IMG/VR virus record: IMGVR_UViG_3300027784_000013
Coordinates: 1 to 33,231 of that record
Direction: 5' to 3' (one strand)
Source of the DNA: a virus
Length of the DNA: 33,231 nt
Shown here: positions 1-10,900 of the stretch, piece by piece
Layout: each line of letters opens with the position of its first letter
Position numbering within the stretch: the first letter of the stretch is position 1
Position numbers and translations under genes: made by a program
The notes under the pieces: model-generated
Seen by the model: the letters and a program-made list of their open reading frames with translations, nothing else
Told to the model about the DNA's origin: nothing
Database searches by the model: none

Positions 1-452
1 GCAGTAGCGGTAAATGCACCAACATTCCCAAGTTTAAAAGGTTCTGCCCGTATAACCCATTCGGTGTCATAGTCGTCACCAGATGCTTTAGCCAGCACTT
101 GTCCTGCCGCGCCGCCATCAGGTATCGCATCGAACAGGATTTCATCGCTATGAGCCGTATTACCGCTCAAGCAGTAAGTATCAGCCGCCCACATTTGAGC
201 CGTGCCTTCAACTCCACGCGTCAACCCGGTCAGAGTAGAACCTGATTTACCTGTATAGGTTGCGGTTTCATAGTCGGCAGGGTTTTCGCTTGATGCCCAC
301 TTGTCGTAAAGAAATGTTATATAACCGTATTCACCTTCCCCCACATCGGGAAACGCGTTAATATTGACAACCTCAACTGACGTATCAGTCTCATTAATAC
401 CACTGGCAAGCTGTGTTTTGGGCGAAAACGCTATGAATCTAGGTCGTGCCAT
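1..452 (-). CDS. Tail fibre / receptor-binding-type protein, 3' end cut by window edge
   Basis: This reading frame is open from ATG at 452 to base 1 and continues beyond the window, so only about 150 N-terminal residues are seen. The start follows AAAGGGGTG by a few bases. The N-terminal half resembles that of the next gene upstream (a VNINAFPD / TDINAFAD segment, then a TYTG / TYSG and LTGL stretch ending near a TY). After it comes GQVLAKASGDDYDTEWV, which matches the tail-fibre motif of the type GQVLxKxSxxDYDTxW found in many phage fibres. By family knowledge this is a virion surface protein, probably part of a fibre or tail appendage. Receptor binding is inference, because the C-terminal part that would show specificity is missing. 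It is the last of a run of surface-protein genes behind the giant gene. Confidence 0.8.
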   Translation of the reverse strand, partial: MARPRFIAFSPKTQLASGINETDTSVEVVNINAFPDVGEGEYGYITFLYDKWASSENPADYETATYTGKSGSTLTGLTRGVEGTAQMWAADTYCLSGNTAHSDEILFDAIPDGGAAGQVLAKASGDDYDTEWVIRAEPFKLGNVGAFTAT

Positions 453-1172
453 CTATATCACCCCTTTAAGTTGCAATAAACTGTCCTTCGATTGTAAACT
501 GAATACTGTCGCCATTTTCCAGCGGTATGCCGTCGAATGTTCCTCTGATGAACATGTCATCTGCCGAGTTAAACAGTCCCGCCTCTGTAATCGTTTGTGG
601 CTGTTTGAAGTCATCGTGCCAACCACCCTGTTGTCAGGGTTATGCCATGTTAAAATTGCCTGCTCGTCGTCAGGGTCAGCACTAAAATCGCTCACAGGAT
701 GCACAGGTATTGCAACACTACTTAGGTCAGTTTCTACTGTTACCCAGTTTTCACCATCATAATAATCTAATGATCCCTCAACAACCCTTAAACCATGCAC
801 TTCATCTTGTTCTATCTGTTGATTTTCGTGATTAAACAATGCCTGTTTCATTTGTTCAAAACTGTACCAGGTTCCATAGCTGGCAACATATGTGCCTTCA
901 GGCCAGTTTCTCGCCACACCGTCACGATGCACTAAGCCTGTAAGCTGATTGTTCCCTGCATCATATCCTGAATAAGTCATTATCTCAAAATCATCCGGGT
1001 TTTTGCTGTGAAATTCATTGACACAAAAAACAATGATTCCTTCTTCCCCCGGTTCTAAATCAGCAAAAGCATTAATATCTGTTACTTTACAGCTCTCGGC
1101 TGTTGTGGTATCGCATGCTTCGCTTAATGTAGTATGGGGGCTAAATTCTTTACCCTTCGGGATTACACTCAT
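453..1172 (-). CDS. Tail-associated protein with FN3-like segment, apparently frameshifted near its C-terminus
   Basis: The start is ATG at 1172 behind GGGAGG. The frame runs 239 codons to a TAG abutting the next ATG. Residues 30-100 resemble the N-terminal module of the following fibre gene. Residues 157-181 (PVSDFSADPDDEQAILTWHN) look like the start of a fibronectin type III-like domain. After about residue 181 the frame turns into Arg/Ser/Thr-rich sequence that resembles no domain. In the -1 frame the same DNA encodes a clear tail-protein ending (ITEAGLFN, then IPLENGDSIQFTI) that stops with TAA at 466-468, just ahead of the next gene's ribosome site. The annotated C-terminal 58 residues are therefore probably not the native ending. 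Either the sequence carries an indel, the gene is decayed, or the ribosome shifts frame. The role is presumably virion surface or tail. Confidence 0.75.
   Translation of the reverse strand: MSVIPKGKEFSPHTTLSEACDTTTAESCKVTDINAFADLEPGEEGIIVFCVNEFHSKNPDDFEIMTYSGYDAGNNQLTGLVHRDGVARNWPEGTYVASYGTWYSFEQMKQALFNHENQQIEQDEVHGLRVVEGSLDYYDGENWVTVETDLSSVAIPVHPVSDFSADPDDEQAILTWHNPDNRVVGTMTSNSHKRLQRRDCLTRQMTCSSEEHSTAYRWKMATVFSLQSKDSLLQLKGVI
466..633 (-). other. Out-of-frame C-terminal tail-domain coding segment (-1 frame relative to the 453-1172 gene)
   Basis: In the -1 frame the DNA opens after a TGA at 634-636 and reads GGWHDDFKQPQTITEAGLFN, continuing through MFIRGTFDGIPLENGDSIQF to a TAA at 466-468. 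ITEAGLFN followed by a strand and a D-S-I-Q-F-T strand is a recurrent C-terminal pattern of phage tail and baseplate proteins. There is no start codon or ribosome site of its own. It must be joined to the upstream frame by a shift between about 616 and 633. No X-XXY-YYZ slippery heptamer is visible there, so an indel or decay is as likely as programmed shifting. Confidence 0.7.
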
Positions 1173-1187
1173 ATCATTACCTCCCGG

Positions 1188-1568
1188 TTACGCTATGTAG
1201 TTATCAGATTTAACCCTGTGCTTAACATCTTCACGCTTAAAAGGCTCAGCAACATTCTCCGAAGTAACCCTGCGCCACAATTTATGTGCATTGGTATAAG
1301 CACCATCACTTGGCTCGTAAGTTTCGCTGTAGCCTCCGGCACTACCGCCAACATCGGGAGCATACTCCAAAATAACCCCTGGAGCTATTTCATCTGATAA
1401 CTTTTCAATGCTGATATTTTCATAGGTTAAATTAGGATCATCACTTTTAAGGTATATTGCTTTTTCATCTACAAAGGTTTCGTTTTCCTCTACTGCTCCC
1501 GAAGCTACATCAGGATCTCCGGAAGTAAACTCTTCAGTACACGCTTCATCACGATATAGTTTTAACAT
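1188..1568 (-). CDS. Small beta-rich virion protein (paralogue of the neighbouring 133-residue protein)
   Basis: 126 residues. ATG at 1568 follows AGGAGG with a spacer of normal length. The N-terminus MLKLYRDEACTEEF, a central IYLKSDDPNLTYENI strand, a YAPDVGG segment near residue 75 and a LWRRV strand near residue 98 align with the upstream gene product (VKLYDAETEEEM, LYLEAEEDYYVDEV, LAPDVSNNEGAY, VYFWAKA). The pair therefore looks like a tandem duplication. No catalytic motif, signal peptide or membrane segment is visible. Small proteins of this plan (LKLY start, APDV-G-x-Y middle, W-x-R strand) occur in phage tail modules. A structural role on the virion is inferred from that and from lying between the giant gene and two fibre-type genes. 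Confidence 0.75.
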   Translation of the reverse strand: MLKLYRDEACTEEFTSGDPDVASGAVEENETFVDEKAIYLKSDDPNLTYENISIEKLSDEIAPGVILEYAPDVGGSAGGYSETYEPSDGAYTNAHKLWRRVTSENVAEPFKREDVKHRVKSDNYIA

Positions 1569-1579
1569 TTTTACTCCTC

Positions 1580-1981
1580 CTATACTACTCCGGCAATGCC
1601 GGAGACTTTTAAGGTTACTGTTACATCATTTTCAGGTAGTTCTGAATCCAAAGCTTGCGCTTTAGCCCAAAAATATACCCTGTTCGAGCCATGGCCGACC
1701 ATGCCAAGCTCCAACTCTTCGCCACCTGCTTCATAAGCACCTTCGTTGTTGCTTACATCGGGAGCTAGCTGCCATCTTTCACTGTGTTCGCCAACCGGCT
1801 TTACCTTAACCTCATCAACGTAGTAATCTTCTTCAGCTTCCAAGTATAACCGCCTGGAATCATAACTACCCTGATCGGGATAAAGATCTGCCCTAAGAAT
1901 CAAAGAAACTGTATTCTCAAACTCACCTGCCTGTGACATTTCTTCTTCAGTTTCAGCATCATAAAGCTTTACGTAATCCAC
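1580..1981 (-). CDS. Small beta-rich virion protein (tandem paralogue)
   Basis: 133 residues. The frame can be extended to a GTG at 1990, but that codon lies inside the GAGGTG ribosome site. The GTG at 1979-1981, six bases after GAGGTG, is the better start. The protein shows the LKLY-type start, an Arg-Arg-Leu-Tyr-Leu strand, LAPDVSNNEGAY and VYFWAKAQ, shared with the next gene downstream. It ends in a valine-rich strand (VTVTLKVSGIAGVV). It follows the giant gene by 14 bases and is probably co-transcribed. No enzyme motif is visible. The function is unknown beyond a likely role as a small surface or tail-assembly component. Confidence 0.75.
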   Translation of the reverse strand: MDYVKLYDAETEEEMSQAGEFENTVSLILRADLYPDQGSYDSRRLYLEAEEDYYVDEVKVKPVGEHSERWQLAPDVSNNEGAYEAGGEELELGMVGHGSNRVYFWAKAQALDSELPENDVTVTLKVSGIAGVV

Positions 1982-1995
1982 TTTCTTCACCTCTT

Positions 1996-4900
1996 TTAGT
2001 TTTGCATTTTATCTATCAACTGCAGCGTTTCAAATGCCCGCTGCCTGACCGCTTTAGACTGGTTGTTTTCCAGGATTTCTTCATAGGTTCTTTTGTAGTA
2101 ATTCAAGTTACCCTGCGAGCGTTGAATCATGTTAAGCCTGCCCTTAACGTCTTTTTTCCAGTTGCCCCCGCCGGACAACACGTGTTGCCGTGCTAAGTTA
2201 GAATGGTACCGCCTGATGTTTGCATAAGCATTATCCCTTAATTCATCAGCATCAAGGCCGGCCCTTTTGATTCTTTTCATTACCGCTTGCTCTAATTCAG
2301 CAGGATTCCTCAATAAATCTGTTACCTCAGCTCCCTGCCCCCTGGCTATTTTCCACAGTAAGTCACGGTTAAGTTGGATGGACGGCTGATAATCAGAATC
2401 TATCTGCTGGTGTATGGCAATCTCTAACATGTTGTGCGTTTCTGTCATTCGAGGACTAAAACTGTACCGTTGTGCTAAATGATAGCGATCATCGGCAAAC
2501 TTGCTCATCCCCATTATGGTGGCAAAGTAATGCATGGGATCGTCTATCTTGTGCTTTTCCTCACCGGTAATTGGATCGTATGTCCGGCCTTCGTTTAATA
2601 CTGCCTGTGTTGCCGGGACTAACCTTTTGATTGGATTTCTAAAGGGGGTGAACGAGCCAACTTCATACGCTATTTTTCCTAAAGTATTAACGTCTCCCCG
2701 CATTACATTGCCGATAGTATCAGTAGCATCATCTAAAGTAGAGAAAAAGACCGGCAGCTCCCTGGTTGCATCTTCACCGGCTATCCAGCTTTGTATTGCC
2801 CTTGCACCTTTAGTGACCATATGCCCTTCGCCGGTAGAAAACGGCCCTATGTTCATCTTTAAGCCTACCTGCCTTAAAAGGCCAGCTATAATTAAATAGG
2901 TAGCCATCTGCCCGGCAAACTTACGGGCAAACTCTTCAGTAGCAACACCTCCTGCTTGATTAGACCAGTCCCTTAGCATATTAAAGTAGTTTGTCGGCCA
3001 GGAATGAAACAAGGCTGCCATCCTGCCGGGGGCACTGTGATATATCATCGGCCTGCCGGCACCATAGTCAAACTGCGTGCGGAAAGTTCCTTCGTTAGCT
3101 TCCCTGATAGCATCTCTCATTGGCATACCATCCTCTAAAGATGCCATTAACTTGATAAAGTGAGAAGCTTTAACGTTAGAAACGTCAGCATGCCTGAACA
3201 GAAACATCGATTTATCTACCAGGCCTTGGAATTTATCCACCGGCCCCTTGGGGGTATCATCGAATTTATCTTCCATGTGCTTGTGAGCACCTTCAACCTG
3301 CCTTAAAGCTTCTGTCGGTCGCCTGTCCACCAAGACTTCATTAAACTGCGCTATCTTATTTAACCTGTCCCTGCCTTCAGGAGACATCATCATCTTAAGG
3401 TGCTGGCCTTTTAACCTGAAGCCTCTTAAAGGATCTTCTTTGGTAGATACATCCCAGATCATTCCCACCTGCTGGGTGAAGTTCCTTAACATGGTTGAGG
3501 GAGAAAAGCCCATTGCCTTGCCTACCTCAGCCATTACATACAGCCTGGAATAGTGCTGCAGGGCCTTGGCTGCATCTTCTTCAGATATTTCCTCTTTGCC
3601 GACCATTGTCCTCAGCCGGTTGATAGTGTCTTTCATTAGCCTGCCTTCTTTGAGGCCAGCTTCAGGCATTTTGCCCATAGCAACATCCATCATCGTTCCC
3701 AGGAACTTTGCCTTATTCGGTGTTCGCTGTTTCATTTTCCTGTATTGAGGCATTAAGCTCTTGATGTGAGGTTTAACAAAAGCATTTTTCTGCATAGCAT
3801 TAATGTATATCTGCAGTGCTTCTTTAGCATTGTAGTTGATATTTCCCTTGCTGACCCGGTGCCTGTCTTTAGAGAAAAACTCATGCGGGATTTTATCGGC
3901 ATGCTCGCCCATTTCCCTGTTGCTTTTGTCTAATACAGATAAATGCGGTAAGTAATCATCTATCTTTTGGCCTTTCTTTAACAGGCCAAACTGAACGCCT
4001 TGATCGAATAAGTCAGCAAATATCTTCCTTACTTCTTGTGCTGCATTTTCTTCTCTTTTAGTAATCTTGCCTTCAATTTCATCACGCTTACCATCGACAA
4101 TTTTACCTACTTTAATTAAGCTTTCTTCTTTTAAGCCCTTAAGGGCATCATTGGTTCTTTGATAGAAAGGTTTTGCCCAATCTTCCCCACGCTTCTTTGC
4201 CATCTGCAGGTTACTTCTAATCTTCTGGCCGTGGGGGATTAAGGAAATTAATACATCCAACGATGTGCGGACAGCCCCGATATCGCCATGTTTGTTAATA
4301 TGATCATCTACTGCTTTTAAGTTATATCCCTTGCCGGGGAGACGATGGAAAGTATTTTCGATCATTACTCCAATTACTTCATCGGGATTCTTCTCTAACT
4401 GCCTGAGCAGCTCATCGTCTACCTTTTCACCACGAATCATTTCATGCATTGCCCTGGCAGTAATATGCTCTGTAGATTTTCTTAAGAAATCATAATTAAG
4501 ATCATATCGCTCAGAATAATCTACAATATTCAAGTTGTTTAACATCTTTATATTGCCGGGTTTAAGCAGTTTCTTTTCAACAATACTGGTGACAACATCC
4601 CTGCGGGAAGTGCCAAATATGTTTTGGAAACCTGCATTACTAGCCCTGACATATTCATTGACTAATTTTTCATTGAGCTTTCTTAGCTCTTCATAAGATA
4701 ACCCTCTTACATCTTTTAAGTCTTTTTTGTCCAAAAACTCTCTTGCTATTGTCAGCCGGTTGCTGTTGCCCTCTTCGCCCCATATGTATTCGCCAAGCTT
4801 AATGTTCTTGCTGATCTCTTCTTTCTTCGGGGTGTTGCGGTAAAGCATATGCTTAACGGCCCAATCATATACCGCAACCATGGTCTTGGCTTCACTGAAA

Positions 4901-7900
4901 GTCATCTCCTGCACTTTCTTGTTGCCAAGATTCTGGTATGCTTTAAGCAGATTAGAGGGCAGCTCCGCTTTAAATTCCGGGTTGTTAAGATAACCCTTAA
5001 CAAAACCACGCTTATCTTTAGCATTAATAAAAGCTTGCAAATGAGGACTCTCTAAGTTACTGTTGATATTTCTAAGAACCTTATCAACACCACGCTTAAT
5101 AGTGTCTCTCTGGCCTTGCGATAGATGGCTAAGCAGTGCCCCGCCATCGGTCTGGTAAAGCAACCTATTATCGGGGAAAGGAAGGCTGTCATCAAATACC
5201 TTGTCCCCCTGCAAGTGCTTCCTCATCAGGCGATACATTAATTTGTCCATCTCAGCCTGTTCTTTACCGTAAAGCAGGTGCCTTACTTTTAAAGAATCAG
5301 GTAGCTTATCAGGGTCTGTTTCAAATTGAGTTGATCTGAACTTTGTTGGCATAATGCCATGTGTTTTACCGCCGATTCCAGGTGCCTGCCAAAAACCTTT
5401 AGTGTAAGATAACTCGGCCATATAGTCAGCAAGCCATTCTTTAATCTCTGCATCAGTCTTTGGTTTAGCTCTTTTCTTTTCGTTCCAACCCGACAAGAGC
5501 TTTTCTTTCATCAAGGTATAAGGTCTCTTTTCACCTTTTTCCCCTGGATCAAGCTCCATTAAACGGTGAGTTACTTCGTGAATAATAGTATGCTGCGGTC
5601 TAGGCGTATCAAGATTTAAGTGAATATGCCTACCTAACACCGCACCAGCAAACTCAGGATTGCCGGTCAAGGTAAACTGCAACGTGCTGTCTTTGCCTTC
5701 GGGATCCATTCTCATCCCTAAAGCTTCCGCTATTCTCATAGCAGCACTTTCATTTTTTCTCTGTTCTGGAGTTAATCCTCTGTCATCCCGTGCAGGTTCC
5801 TTTCGAGGTGTGCGAGTTTCTCCTCGTCTGTCCCCTCGAACTTCATGTCCCTCCACAGCCTTGCCTTCTTGGCCACGAACTCCAGGGACTGTGCCTCCGT
5901 AGATTGCTTCGAGATAGGGTTGCAGTGTAGTCTTAACCCATTCTTCAGCTCTATTGCCATCACTATCCCTCCCGTATCTTAATACATGGTCAACCTCACG
6001 AGGTTGCACTTCATATAAATGCCTTTCGCCCTCAGGTACATTATCTTCTATGAACTTTAATCCGTCAGCTTCTGTTCGTGCAAGATATATGCCTGGTCGA
6101 TCAAAGCTGTGAATATCAAGAAACGCTGGTTTTTCAGATGTATCATCATCACGATCCATGCCCATTTGTTGTCGGGCCATAACGATTTCACGCATAGATG
6201 GTTCTTTTACTTCTTCGCCCATCCTTACCACTTCAAATGGATATTGCGCTTTGTCGTGGTTATATTTTAATGCAGCCCTGTGTAATGCATCGCCCTCTAA
6301 AGGTTCTTCGCCTTTCATCCTTCTTTCAAAATTAACTTCCTGCTTTGCTGTTTCATAATCTTTAATGTAGCTTTCAGTATTTTGCCTAAATCGCCCAACC
6401 GTTTCTTCTATATTTTCCGCAAAAGGCTTGCGAGGATATCTGCTTGTAGCATAAAAAGAATGTGTTGCCGGGTCACGAGAAAGATTTAATGCCATTATAT
6501 TATTAAGATCATCCCTGCTTTGCCCGGTATAATCCATCCGTTCATGGACAGCATTCTCCCAATTATGTAATGCCCTGGTTATTTCATGTATAGATTCTAT
6601 TTCTTTAGGATCTGTTATTTTTTTTGCTCTTATATCAGCATGACTTTTTTGAACAAACTCATCTAAGGCTTCTCTACTAATTAAAGGCTGAAAGCTTCGG
6701 CCAACCCCTCGGCCATAATGTAGATCACGCGCACTTACAGGATGATCTAATATATTGCCATCTTCATCTTTCAACCAAACTTTGTATGTGCCTTCGGTTA
6801 ATAACAGTGTTCGTTCTAATTCATTTAGCTCTTCCCAGCTCTTATTAAATCTTTGATATGGTTTTTCAGCACCTATACCCACTTCTTGGACATAATATTT
6901 TTTGGGAGTTAAACCTGTCCTAGTATCATATTCTTGGAAGTATACAGGTACCGGATCGCCTTTTTTATCAACGTCACCAGGTTTAATTAAGCCTCTGGTG
7001 TGCTGTGATATTCTTTCTAAGTCAGCACTGATAGGCTTTACATTATATTCTGGATTAATTATCGGCCGACCCTGTTCATCAATTCTACCACCAATACCAA
7101 TATCATGATATCTAACACCATCTTCACCGACATACCTGCCACTGGTGGTAAACAATATATCAGACGGTTGTTGTCTAGATTCAATTGCTTTAATTTCCCT
7201 TTCGGTTAATACTCCCTTGCGCCCCATATTGTCTAAAAAAGAACGAAATATTACCGGAGGCATATCTTTTATGTTTTTGTAGCTTGCCCACATATCAATA
7301 AGAGATTTGATGTTGCCCGATAATTTCTTGGGCATTACCTCTCTATTTGCATATATCATTTTAGTTAATAAGTCTTTACGTTCATCTACATTTAACTTAT
7401 CCCATTCTTTTTGTAATATGTCCGACTCTCTTTTTATTGTTTTTGGATTTTCTATTGTTCTTTTTGCTGATTCTTTTATTTGTTCATAAGCTTCATTAGT
7501 TCTATTACTTTTATGTAAATTTTCAATAGCTGTATCGGTAAAGCCTGCACTCTTTAATTGCTGGTAATCTTCATAGTCCATCTTTTCATCAATATACCAC
7601 TTTGCTTTTCGTCTATCCCATTCAACCTTACCCTTATCTTTACGCTTTTCAACAGCAACATTTAAGTCTTTACGCATTAAATCAGAACGATCTGTTATTG
7701 GTGAATCATACACATACTGCATTCCATCACGCTTTATTTCACCGGGCACAAGTATTTCAACTTTACCGTCATATAATTCCGGCCTGGTTTGATAGTTTTG
7801 TATTCCATATAGCCTTTCCCTTACATCTGTTAAGACTATGCCCAATGCACCATCAAAATCAAATAGTTTGTTTGTTTCTGCCATTAACTTATTAGCTAGT

Positions 7901-10900
7901 TCAGGGTTTCTTTCTTTGTTAAACTTGGCTAATGCAGCACGTTCCAGGTGGAAAAACTCGTTAAAGAAGTGTTGAGTCATCTCGTGTATTGCTTTTTCTA
8001 CTCTATCGCGATATGTTTCATCTTTTGGAAAGCGTGTTTTTAAATCATCTATTAATTTATTTGCAATAGCATCAATTTCTCTCGATATAACTCTTGCTTC
8101 ATCTCCAGATGCTTTCTGTAATTTATCAAGAAACTCTTTCTGTTTTTCCTTACCTATTCTTCTGCCAAATCCTAATATTCGTGATGCCTGAGCTGCTGCT
8201 TCAAGGTTTTTAAATGTATGCTCCTGTTGCGGGTAACGATCAGGTGTCTTTTTCTTGCTATACTTTGTTATTGATATTTGTCTTTGCCCAAGCTCTAAAC
8301 GTTTTGCCTCTTCTTTTTCGCCTTCTATTCTTGTTCCTGCACTTGAACGTAAGGTTATTGTGCCACTTTCATCATCCCTGCTCATCCACGGCTTATCAGC
8401 AGGCAGCTCATTTATTTCTTCTTTATATTCACGTTTTGGAATTTGTTTATAAGTACTATGTTCTTTTGATTCGCCCTTAATATTTTTACGGTAAGGATTA
8501 AGATATTTATTGGTTTCCTGTTGAGTCTGCTTCCTTGCAGCACCAGTATCTCTGATAGTTGCATCCATATACTGTGATGTTTTCTCGCCGGTAGTAACAT
8601 CGATTAAGTCATAAGTAATTTTCTGCCAGGTTTGCTCGTTAAACTTTTTCTTGTTCATGTCTTTATACTGGCCGGGTATATGGTAAGGCTTCTGAAGATC
8701 TTTGCCTTTAACAGTCTCAACCTTAGTTACCTTAGTGTTAAGCTGATCTCTGCCTTCATCAAGGGTTATTCTTAAAGCAGTACCTGCTTCAACCGGTGTT
8801 TTATCACCAGGTAATATTAGAGCATGAGTGCCATCATGATGTTTGCCTCTTTGTGCTTTATGATCTCCACGAACACCCCTTAAGTCTTTGCCCTTGGTTA
8901 ACAGTTCTGCAGACTTACCATCTTCTGAATATCTAACTTCACCTAATTGTTGTTTACCTTCAGGCTCTTTTTTGTCAGCTTCTTTTTTAGCTGCAGGCTT
9001 CTTGGGGGCTGCTGCAGGTTTAAAACCTTTAACCTTAATATAGGGATTATCTGCAGCAATATAATATTTACCTACCTGATAATCCGCATAATTAACCGGT
9101 CTATGTTGTTTATACAATCTTGTTTGATCTGTTTGTGGTTTATCCTTTAAATTAGCTTCATCGTAATAAGCACCTTTACCTACTTTTTTCTTCCTATCGA
9201 CCATAGGGCCGAAAGCATCTGTATTTAAATGCTTACGTTCAAATTCAATATACGACCCCCTGTCGCCATGCACAATACGATTATACCCTGTGGCTATAGT
9301 ATTACCATCATCTGTTTGTATTTCTTTGTTATCGCCCTCAGTTTTTAAGCCTTCATTCATCTTACCGGGTGTCCTGGTATCAGCTTTGGGGGCAGTTGCT
9401 TCTGGCTTGCCAGCTTCTTTTACATCTTTTGCCGGTTTCTTGTCATCAGTTTTAGGCTTTACATCATCTTTAGGGGCAGCCTCTTTTACCTCAGTAGCTT
9501 CAGGCTTAGCTGTCTTACCGGTCAATTTATTAAGTAAAGCTTCTTCTGCAGTATGGTCTCTTTTGGTGAAACTAAACTCTTCGCCATCATGCTTTTTCTT
9601 TTGTGCAGTTAATACTTCATTTATACGCTTTAAAGCTTCGGTCTTATTGCCACCCTCGGCTTCTTTAATATCCCGGTAAGTTTCTTCTATAACATTTCTG
9701 ATGCTGTCTCTGTCTGCTTTTTCCCCGATCCTTTCAAGATCCTTGACGGCACGGTCAGTAAAGCTGTCTATTTGAGTATTTTCATGTTTATCTAATTCAA
9801 CACGTGTTGTGTCTGTCCGTTCACCAAGTTCTGCTCTATCAGGAGCTTGAATGATAATGTTATTGTACTTATCACGATATTGCCCCATTGTTCTTAATGC
9901 ATCATTTATTGGCTCTACGCTCCTACCATCCCAAGTTTTTGCTATATTTTTAACGTGCGCTTCAATTCGCTTTCCTTCTTCTTTGCTTATTCCATATGTA
10001 GAGGCTGTCTCCCTAAACTTTCTTGCTTCTGAATGTAAGAAGTCGTTAATTCTTTGAACGGCTTCATCCGGCCTATTTTGTTCTATTGCTTGTTTATTTA
10101 GGTGCCTTTCTGCATTATCGAAGATACCTACATCCCTAAAGTTATCTCCAATTTCAAGTAATGTTTTGTTGTCTAATCTTTCTGCAGGCTTATCTTCAGC
10201 AGCAGGACGTTCACCCGTTCTTTGTGCTTCAGCAGTAGGAGTTCTTTCAGCTTCGGGGATTCCTTCCGTTCCTACAGGCTCTTGGCCTGCTTTTTCTGCC
10301 TTATATCTTTCATCTGCTTGAGCTTTTACATCTCGCTCATAAGCAGCCTGAGACTCATAATCATCTCTATTCAAGGTATTCCTTACTTCTTTCTTAATTC
10401 TCTGGTAATCTTTATCCCTTCTGTTAATCTGAATATCTTCAGTTCTTTGAACTCTAGGTTCTTCCCCTGTTCTTGCTGCTGTAACTTCTTGTTCTCTACT
10501 AGGCTCAACACGATCACCTTCTCGTGTCCCCGGTTCAAATATTTCCATGCCCACCCTGCGGGCATCTGCTGTTGCTTCATTCGATAAATCTTTAATTTCT
10601 TGTGGACTGGCCGGCCTTCCTTGTTCATCAAGAATGCCTTGCTTCGCAAATTCTTCTCTTAGCTCAGCAACATTCTGTGCTCTTGCCTGTGCTGCTTTTT
10701 CAGGCACACCATCATTGATTAACTGCTGTCGGTAATTTCTTATATCCCTGTCGGATTTTGTGCTAAGAGACATACCAATATCCATAGCAAGAGCTGGTAT
10801 TATTTGCATTGCTGATTCTACTGTCCAACCATGCTTTTGGATTGCCTCATAATATTCGTTTTGCGTTGAAATAATTAAGTTTAAACCTGTATCAATTAGC

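Noticed and set aside
364-762. Plus-strand frame of 132 codons
   Set aside because: It overlaps the ends of two minus-strand tail genes, has no ribosome site, and gives a Cys/Ser-rich product typical of antisense frames.
5772-5963. Minus-strand frame nested in the giant gene, and several similar plus-strand frames along 4849-12174
   Set aside because: These are shadows of one continuous coding frame, and none has a convincing ribosome site.
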